The position numbers and the translations under genes were made by a program. Shown here piece after piece: positions 45,894 through 50,647 of a stretch of 64,000 nucleotides of DNA. Below the pieces are notes generated by a model, which had not been told where the DNA came from, made no database searches, and worked only from the letters and a program-made list of their open reading frames with translations. The stretch is taken from assembly GCA_963792025.1 (NCBI GenBank), contig CAWBUS010000001.1:343540-407539 (forward strand). Direction: 5' to 3'. Source of the stretch: Ginsengibacter sp963792025. GTDB taxonomy: Bacteria > Bacteroidota > Bacteroidia > Chitinophagales > Chitinophagaceae. Numbering within the stretch: position 1 is the stretch's first letter; each line of letters opens with the position of its first letter.

Positions 45894-46028
45894 AATGATG
45901 CCGCAGAGTAGTGTTACTTCGGTCAGAGCAGCCCGGTAAAAACTGGGAAGGTTGCTGGTTCAAGTCCAGCCATTTTGCAAAACAATTTGTAGCTCAATTT
46001 ATAGTCACTACTCGCCTTGTTGCTCATT
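45894..46028 (+). tRNA. Array unit 3: probable circularly permuted tRNA, broken in the D loop
   Basis: Leader P1 AATGA, bulged T, GC-CGCA, P2 GAGTAGTG (45906-45913), T-TACTT; tail P2' CACTACTC (46006-46013, 8 perfect pairs), GCCTTGTT, GC, P1' TCATT. The upstream exon starts CGGTCAGAGC (D loop GG and D-stem 3' strand), then anticodon stem CCCGG/CTGGG around TAAAAA (6 bases, possibly one lost; AAA anticodon if a T is missing), T arm GCTGG-TTCAAGT-CCAGC and acceptor CATTTTG. The downstream exon gives acceptor CAATTTG (5 of 7 pairs), TA and D stem GCTC, which pairs with GAGC. Confidence 0.65.
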
Positions 46029-46039
46029 TGATATTTTTT

Positions 46040-46111
46040 GGTTTGTTGGTGTAATGGTTAACATCTCAGATTGTCGATCTGATGCTATGAGTTCAATTCT
46101 CATACAAACCG
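46040..46111 (+). tRNA. tRNA-Asp(GTC)
   Basis: Acceptor GGTTTGT/ACAAACC, anticodon stem TCAGA/TCTGA with loop TTGTCGA (anticodon GTC), T arm ATGAG-TTCAATT-CTCAT, discriminator G. D stem is weak (GTG/CAT). No CCA encoded. Confidence 0.9.
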
Positions 46112-46120
46112 CCTGATAAC

Positions 46121-46190
46121 GCGATTTGGTGTAATGGGTAGCACATCACTCTCATAAAGTGGAAGTTTCAGTTCAACTCTGGAGATCGCA
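46121..46190 (+). tRNA. tRNA-Met(CAT)-type
   Basis: Acceptor GCGATTT/AGATCGC, anticodon stem TCACT/AGTGG with loop CTCATAA (anticodon CAT), T-loop TTCAACT with a short T stem. Elongator Met or lysidine-type Ile(CAT) cannot be separated by eye; no initiator features. Confidence 0.8.
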
Positions 46191-46220
46191 ACAACATTGT
46201 TTTCCCGGACCAAAAAAGAT

Positions 46221-46293
46221 TGTTGAGTAGTGTAATGGTTCAGCATATCAGTTTTTGACACTGATGGTGTTGGTTCAAATCCAGCCTCAACAT
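46221..46293 (+). tRNA. tRNA-Gln(TTG)
   Basis: Acceptor TGTTGAG/CTCAACA (perfect), anticodon stem TCAGT/ACTGA with loop TTTTGAC (anticodon TTG), T arm GTTGG-TTCAAAT-CCAGC, and a GTGTAATGG-type D arm usual for Gln. Confidence 0.9.
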
Positions 46294-46298
46294 CAAAT

Positions 46299-46370
46299 GT
46301 TGGCTTTAGCTTAACTGGCAAAGTACCACACTGTGAATGTGGAGAACAGGGTTCGAGTCCCGGAGTCAAC
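46299..46370 (+). tRNA. tRNA-His(GTG)
   Basis: Anticodon stem CCACA/TGTGG with loop CTGTGAA (GTG). Acceptor TTGGCTT/GAGTCAA preceded by an extra G (46299) opposite C73 (46370), the G-1:C73 identity pair unique to tRNA-His. D stem GCTT/AAGT closes. Ends two bases before the leader of unit 4. Confidence 0.92.
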
Positions 46371-46371
46371 C

Positions 46372-46513
46372 AGCGGGTGTCGTAGATAAAAGTTACTTCG
46401 ACTGTTAATCGGCATGTCATGGGTTCGAATCCCATTCGGTCCACAAATAAGGAAAAAATGGGCCGGTAGCTCAGTGGTAGAGCAGCAATACTTTTGTTGA
46501 CTGTTACCCTGCT
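46372..46513 (+). tRNA. Circularly permuted tRNA-Asn(GTT) inside the five-copy flanking motif
   Basis: Order in the DNA: leader (P1 AGCGGG, bulged T, GT-CGTA, P2 GATAAAAG at 46385-46392, T-TACTT), 3' exon 46399-46443, a 16-base spacer, 5' exon 46460-46486, linker AATA, tail (P2' CTTTTGTT at 46491-46498, GACTGTT, AC, P1' CCTGCT). Joining 5' exon to 3' exon gives a canonical 72-base tRNA: acceptor GGGCCGG/TCGGTCC, TA, D arm GCTC-AGTGGTA-GAGC, A26, anticodon stem GC+CGA / TCGGC with loop CTGTTAA, variable ATGTC, T arm ATGGG-TTCGAAT-CCCAT, discriminator A. The junction falls between positions 28 and 29. Maturation should need two cuts, ligation (RtcB fits) and removal of the spacer. Confidence 0.85.
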
Positions 46514-46523
46514 AATTTTTTAT

Positions 46524-46596
46524 TGGCTTGTAGTTCAACGGAACAGAACACTACGCTACGAACGTAGAGATAAGAGTTCGAGTCTCTTCATGCCGT
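46524..46596 (+). tRNA. tRNA-Arg(ACG)
   Basis: Acceptor TGGCTTG/CATGCCG (one mismatch, T1-G72), D stem GTTC/GAAC, anticodon stem CTACG/CGTAG with loop CTACGAA (anticodon ACG), T arm AAGAG-TTCGAGT-CTCTT. Confidence 0.9.
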
Positions 46597-46606
46597 CAAA
46601 TAATAT

Positions 46607-46682
46607 TGGTTCGTAACTCAATTGGTTTCAGAGTACCGGTCTTTTACACCGGGAGTTCAGGGTTCGAGTCCCTGCGGGCCAA
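46607..46682 (+). tRNA. tRNA-Lys(TTT)
   Basis: Acceptor TGGTTCG/CGGGCCA (with G-T pairs), D stem ACTC/GAGT, anticodon stem CCGGT/ACCGG with loop CTTTTAC (anticodon TTT), T arm CAGGG-TTCGAGT-CCCTG, discriminator A. Confidence 0.9.
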
Positions 46683-46685
46683 CAA

Positions 46686-46819
46686 CAGGTGTCGTAAAAA
46701 AGAGATACTTCGCCAGGACGCATGGGTCGGAGGTTCGAATCCTTCTTTTGGCAATTACATTGCCGGAATAGCTCAGTGGTTAGAGCAATGAAAAAGACTC
46801 TTTTTGAATTGTAACCCTG
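46686..46819 (+). tRNA. Array unit 5: circularly permuted tRNA, anticodon unclear
   Basis: Leader P1 CAGG, bulged T, GT-CGTA, P2 AAAAAGAG (46697-46704), A-TACTT; tail P2' CTCTTTTT (46798-46805, perfect), GAATTGTA, AC, P1' CCTG. The 3' exon (from CG at 46711 to A 46753) has T arm GGAGG-TTCGAAT-CCTTC and acceptor TTTTGGC; the 5' exon (46762-46790) has acceptor GCCGGAA (7 of 7 pairs), TA, D arm GCTC-AGTGGTTA-GAGC, A, ATG. Joined, ATG+CG pairs with CGCAT. The anticodon loop then reads CCAGGA, only six bases, so isotype is not assignable; one base may be missing. Confidence 0.75.
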
Positions 46820-46823
46820 CTAT

Positions 46824-46894
46824 GGAAACATAGTTCAACGGCAGAACGGTTGTTTGTTAAGCTTCTAATGAATGTTCGAATCATTCTGTTTCCG
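46824..46894 (+). tRNA. tRNA-Asn(GTT)-like, anticodon stem imperfect
   Basis: Acceptor GGAAACA/TGTTTCC, D stem GTTC/GAAC and T arm GAATG-TTCGAAT-CATTC are perfect. The best anticodon loop is TTGTTAA (GTT), but stem GTTGT/GCTTC pairs at only three of five positions. Either a degenerate decoy or a locally unusual fold. Confidence 0.7.
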
Positions 46895-46899
46895 CAAAT

Positions 46900-46983
46900 G
46901 TGAGTACGGCGAAGAGGGAGAGTCGCGGTGGTCTGTAAAACCATTGTTTATTTACTTAGTAAGTTCGAATCTTATTACTCACA
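46900..46983 (+). tRNA. tRNA-Tyr(GTA)
   Basis: Acceptor GTGAGTA/TACTCAC, D stem GCGA/TCGC, anticodon stem GTGGT/ACCAT with loop CTGTAAA (anticodon GTA), a long variable region as expected for bacterial tRNA-Tyr, T arm GTAAG-TTCGAAT-CTTAT. Confidence 0.9.
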
Positions 46984-46987
46984 CAAT

Positions 46988-47073
46988 GGAAGGAATCCGG
47001 ATGGCTGAGGATGACGTCTCGAAAACGTACTGTCCGCTGCGGCGGATCAAGAGTTCGAATCTCTTTCCTTCCG
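46988..47073 (+). tRNA. tRNA-Ser(CGA)
   Basis: Acceptor GGAAGGA/TCCTTCC, anticodon loop CTCGAAA (CGA) on stem GACGT/ACGTA, long variable arm TCCGC/GCGGA, T arm AAGAG-TTCGAAT-CTCTT. Confidence 0.9.
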
Positions 47074-47089
47074 CTTGTAATGATATAAA

Positions 47090-47175
47090 GGAGAGTTGGC
47101 CGAAGTGGTAAGGCACCGGTATGCTAAACCGCGGTTTGGGTAACACCAAAGTAAGTTCGATTCTTACACTCTCCG
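47090..47175 (+). tRNA. tRNA-Ser(GCT)
   Basis: Acceptor GGAGAGT/ACTCTCC, anticodon stem CGGT/ACCG with loop ATGCTAA (GCT), long variable arm TTTGG/CCAAA, T arm GTAAG-TTCGATT-CTTAC. Last member of the array. Confidence 0.92.
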
Positions 47176-47242
47176 CGATGATATTGTTGGGCACAACATT
47201 GATAAATCGTCAATACGTTTAGGTGAGTTGTATTTTTGGATT

Positions 47243-48193
47243 ATGACATTACTCGAAGTAAAAAATATAACGAAGCAGGCAGGTGAAAAAATTATAGTTA
47301 GTGATATAAGTTTTCAGCAAGAGGCCTTACAAAAAATTGCCATCACAGGAGAATCAGGTGCAGGTAAATCAACCTTGCTGAAGATCATCTCAGCGCATGC
47401 GCAAACGGATAGCGGTGTAGTAATATTTAATGGCGAAAGAGTAATTGGTCCGGAAGAAAAATTGTTAGAAGGGCATAAAGACATCGCCTATTTATCGCAG
47501 CATTATAATTTGCTGAATAACTATTATGTAAAAGATTTGATCTGGTTTCAAATTAAGGCTGAGGAAGAGGAAGCTAAAGAGTTATTTGAAATATGCAGGA
47601 TCAGTCATTTGCTGGAACGCAGAACAGATCAGCTTTCCGGCGGGGAGAAACAGCGGATTGCATTGTGCATGTTATTGGTGAAACATCCAAAGTTGTTAGT
47701 GTTGGACGAACCATTTTCTAATTTGGATCCGATACACAAAAACACATTGAAGACTGTCTTGGAAGATATAACGGAACGATTGCAAATAACCTGTTTGCTT
47801 ACGTCCCATGATCCGCATGATACACTTTCCTGGGCAGATGAAATTATTGTGATGAAAGAAGGAAAGATCATCCAGCAGGGAAAGCCGGAGAACAATTTAT
47901 CATCAACCGGTGAATGAATATGTGGCGGGAATGTTTGGAAAATACAATTTATTAAAACCCGAACAGGCTGCCTTGTTTGGTATTGAAGCAAATGGAAAAG
48001 AATATAATGATACGACCCGAAGAGTTTTAGTATCAATGAAAATGATGGCGTAAAAGGAGTGATACAAAAGATAAGTTTTTGGGGAAGTTTTTATGAGGCG
48101 GAGGTGATGGTGGAAGATGTGAAGATTGTTGTGAGGATGATGAAGAATGAGTGGAAGATTGGGGAGGAAGTATTTATAAGGATACACAAATAA
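47243..48193 (+). pseudogene. ABC transporter ATP-binding protein with C-terminal accessory domain, two frameshifts
   Basis: From ATG 47243: Walker A GESGAGKST, Q-loop region AYLSQHYNLLNN, signature LSGGEKQRIAL, Walker B LLVLDEPFSNLD, switch LLTSHDP. The listed frame stops at 47917 just after GKIIQQGKPE; removing one base near 47889-47893 continues with HQPVNEYVAGMFGKYNLL, and adding one A at 48039-48042 then reads NDGVKGVIQKISFWGSF to a stop at 48193. The whole would be about 316 residues with a TOBE-like tail, as in Fe/polyamine-type importer ATPases. No permease gene is nearby. Role in the RNA island unclear. Confidence 0.75.
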
Positions 48194-49113
48194 GAAATTC
48201 TCACCAGCCCGGATCATTGAGAATATTATTCAGTTCATCTTCATCAGGCTTGAGTATAAATGCCGGAAAGTATTTCATAAGCTTCAATAAATTCGTTAAG
48301 AAATTCGTTTTACTTTAATGAATGAGCAATGCATTCAGGATATTGGTATTGCCTGCCCGAATAACACCTTTAAGTTGAATGATACTGCCGTCATTATAAG
48401 TTTTAAACCAGTTAGTAAACTTGTGAAAGCGGGCTTTTTCATGATTGTCGCTGTTGTCGCAGAGAAAGACAACAACATTTGATTTTTTGTTAAAATGTTT
48501 TGATGAAGAAATTGCAATATCATTGCAATGCGTTTATCTAAATAGATTTTGTCGAAGAATATTTTGATGTTTCGCTATATAATAAAAATACATAACTGAA
48601 AAAGTAAAAGAATGGATAAAAGAAAACTGCTGAAACCGAAGGAATTTATATTGACAGGTTTATGTTTCGAGTTCATAGATTAAAGCCAAAAACTTTTGGA
48701 GCTAATTCTGGATAATCTACAAAAAGCAGTGCTGAAATCAAAAATAATAACAATTGGTATTCGCAACCAGTAGTTGTTACGAATTTGTAGTAATCAGGTT
48801 TAAAGGTGGTAAGTAGTTATATGGTTGCAAAGCGAAAGCCATCTTTTTTAAGATCTTCGAAGGATAAACCATGTTCACGGGCAGCGAGTAATATATTTGC
48901 TCATTTCCAAGCATAACAAGCAATTTTTTAGGGCCTTTAACCTTATCCGCCTATTGATGAAAATATTCAGCAGTTAACCTATAAAATTCTTTTTGCGTGG
49001 TTAGCCGGTTAAAGCATGATTCAAAAATATGTACAAAGCAATTTACGAAAATTAAGGCTGTATATGACTAAAACTACAGTTTCTTAAATTGGTCAATTAA
49101 CTCAGCTGACATG
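48194..49113 (-). pseudogene. Decayed coding stretch between ABC ATPase and rtcB
   Basis: No intact gene. On the minus strand short protein-like pieces survive in different frames: a C-terminus LMKYFPAFILKPDEDELNN...PGW (about 48204-48300), VVVFLCDNSDNHEKARFHKF and IIQLKGVIRAGNTN (about 48320-48490), and KKLLVMLGNEQI with AAREHGLSFEDLKKDGF-like remains (about 48830-48950). Frames are broken several times, so this is genuine decay of one or more unknown genes rather than a single indel. Confidence 0.45.
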
Positions 49114-49129
49114 ATAAAGTTGACTTTAT
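49114..49129. promoter_or_regulatory. Inverted repeat just upstream of rtcB
   Basis: ATAAAGT-TG-ACTTTAT, perfect arms, 13 bases before the rtcB start; possible operator. Different from the AAAATATTTT boxes. Confidence 0.35.
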
Positions 49130-49142
49130 TAAAAAATTAAAA

Positions 49143-50597
49143 ATGAACAAACTAAAAATATCCGCCAAAGAACTCCGCTCTCTCGGTTATCCCGAAAGCC
49201 CGGTGATTCCTGTGGCGATGAACGTGATGAAAAAACATTTTAAACATCACACAAAAGAAGAAGCATTCGAAATATTAAAAGCAGTATTGCAGTCACCGAA
49301 AGATTTTGCAAATGATGAAGTATTGCAAACTATTGCTGAAAAATTATTGCCGAAGGAAGATAAGGAAGCGCCTGAAATTTCATTAAACAACACGGGTATC
49401 CACTTCAACATTTTTGGCCGCGATCAAATTGAAGAAGGCGCCATGCATCAAATGTATGCAGCGTCAAAATTGCCGGTTGCAGTTGCCGGTGCATTAATGC
49501 CCGATGCGCATCATGGTTATGGTTTACCAATTGGAGGCGTGCTGGCGACAGAGAACGCCGTGATACCTTATGGTGTTGGTGTTGACATTGGTTGTCGTAT
49601 GTGTCTAAGCATTTTTGATATCGACGTGAAAGACCTTACCCAGCGTGAAGCATTCTTTACACGTGAGATCAATGAAGCTACTTTGTTTGGCAGCGGCGCA
49701 CAGTTTCAGCAACCATCAAATCATGAAGTGATGGACAATAAATTATTTTCTGAAATGCCTTTGCTGAAGAATTTGCATGGACGTGCATGGAAGCAGTTGG
49801 GTTCATCAGGAAGCGGTAATCACTTTGTTGAGTTTGGCATTATTGAAATTGATGAAACAGATGATATGTTGAACGTGCCTGCAGGAAAATATGTTGGCTT
49901 GTTATCGCATAGCGGTTCCCGTGGATTGGGTGCCAACATTGCGAATCATTACACCCGCCTTGCTATGAGTAAACGTCGTTTGCCGCAGGAAGCAAAACAT
50001 CTTGCGTGGTTTACGTTGGATGAAGAAGAAGGCATGGAATACTGGCTGGCTATGAATTTGGCGGGTGATTATGCAAGTGCCTGTCACCATGTAATTCATG
50101 AAAAGATTGCAAAGCAATTAGGCCGCAAGCCCATGAAGATGGTGGAGAATCATCACAACTTTGCATGGAAAGAAACACACAACGGCAAAGAAGTAATTGT
50201 GCATCGCAAAGGTGCCACGCCTGCCGGTAAAGATGTGCTGGGTATTATTCCCGGCAGCATGACGGCGCCCGGCTTTATTGTAAAAGGGAAAGGCGAAGAA
50301 GCCAGTATCAACTCCGCATCGCATGGTGCAGGGCGAAAGATGAGTCGTACACAAGCGATGGCAAACATTACACACAATGCTTTAAAAGAAGAACTCGCCA
50401 AAAACAATGTAAAGTTGCTTGGCGGCGGTTTGGATGAAGCACCATTTGCTTACAAGGATATTGAGTTGGTAATGCAATCGCAGAAAGCATTGGTAGATGT
50501 TGTGGGTAAGTTCACACCAAAGATTGTAAAGATGTGCGGCGCGGAGACGAATAGAACGAGGAAGGCATCAAAGCGTGAGGCTGTTGTAGGTGAATAA
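49143..50597 (+). CDS. rtcB: RtcB RNA ligase (3'-phosphate/5'-hydroxyl joining)
   Basis: 484 residues with the metal and guanylylation residues of RtcB: MPDAHHGYGLPIGG, GVGVDIGCRM (Cys/Asp), SSGSGNHFVEFG (Asn-His), LLSHSGSRGLG, VENHHNFAWKE, GSMTAPGFIVKGKG, and SASHGAGRKMSR, whose His is the GMP acceptor. RtcB seals 2',3'-cyclic-phosphate or 3'-phosphate ends to 5'-OH ends in a GTP-dependent reaction and can repair cleaved tRNA or circularise RNA. Position beside Ro60 and the tRNA array fits a repair or maturation role. No rtcA is present. Ends in the terminator at 50612-50646. Confidence 0.96.
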   Translation: MNKLKISAKELRSLGYPESPVIPVAMNVMKKHFKHHTKEEAFEILKAVLQSPKDFANDEVLQTIAEKLLPKEDKEAPEISLNNTGIHFNIFGRDQIEEGAMHQMYAASKLPVAVAGALMPDAHHGYGLPIGGVLATENAVIPYGVGVDIGCRMCLSIFDIDVKDLTQREAFFTREINEATLFGSGAQFQQPSNHEVMDNKLFSEMPLLKNLHGRAWKQLGSSGSGNHFVEFGIIEIDETDDMLNVPAGKYVGLLSHSGSRGLGANIANHYTRLAMSKRRLPQEAKHLAWFTLDEEEGMEYWLAMNLAGDYASACHHVIHEKIAKQLGRKPMKMVENHHNFAWKETHNGKEVIVHRKGATPAGKDVLGIIPGSMTAPGFIVKGKGEEASINSASHGAGRKMSRTQAMANITHNALKEELAKNNVKLLGGGLDEAPFAYKDIELVMQSQKALVDVVGKFTPKIVKMCGAETNRTRKASKREAVVGE

Positions 50598-50611
50598 GCA
50601 ACGTTAAATGC

Positions 50612-50646
50612 AAAAAGCTTAAAGTAATATTGCTTTAAGCTTTTTT
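50612..50646 (+). terminator. rtcB terminator
   Basis: Perfect stem AAAAAGCTTAAAG / CTTTAAGCTTTTT with an 8-base loop and a T run ending at 50646. The group II intron starts two bases later. Confidence 0.88.
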
Positions 50647-50647
50647 A

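Noticed and set aside
45904..45979. Unit 3 as an ordinary tRNA with acceptor GCAGAGT/ATTTTGC
   Set aside because: That reading uses the P2 strand that pairs perfectly with CACTACTC downstream, ignores the motif shared with four other units, and gives only a weak D stem.
46711..46753. Unit 5 as a D- and anticodon-less minihelix, since GCCAGGA just after the leader also pairs with TTTTGGC
   Set aside because: The downstream GCCGGAA followed by TA and a perfect D arm pairs equally well and explains the whole unit, and GCCAGGA is needed for the anticodon arm.
45631..46819. Known self-cleaving ribozyme or group I intron as the flanking motif
   Set aside because: No hammerhead, hairpin, HDV, twister or pistol core sequence is recognisable, and the flanks are far too short for a group I intron; an unknown ribozyme or a nuclease site remains open.
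46100..47194. Open frames on both strands across the tRNA array (for example 46100-46444 and 46979-47194 minus, 46606-46791 plus)
   Set aside because: Their peptides (GFEPTPSVSK, GLEPCSPHSQ and similar) are the known spurious products of reading tRNA T arms as protein.
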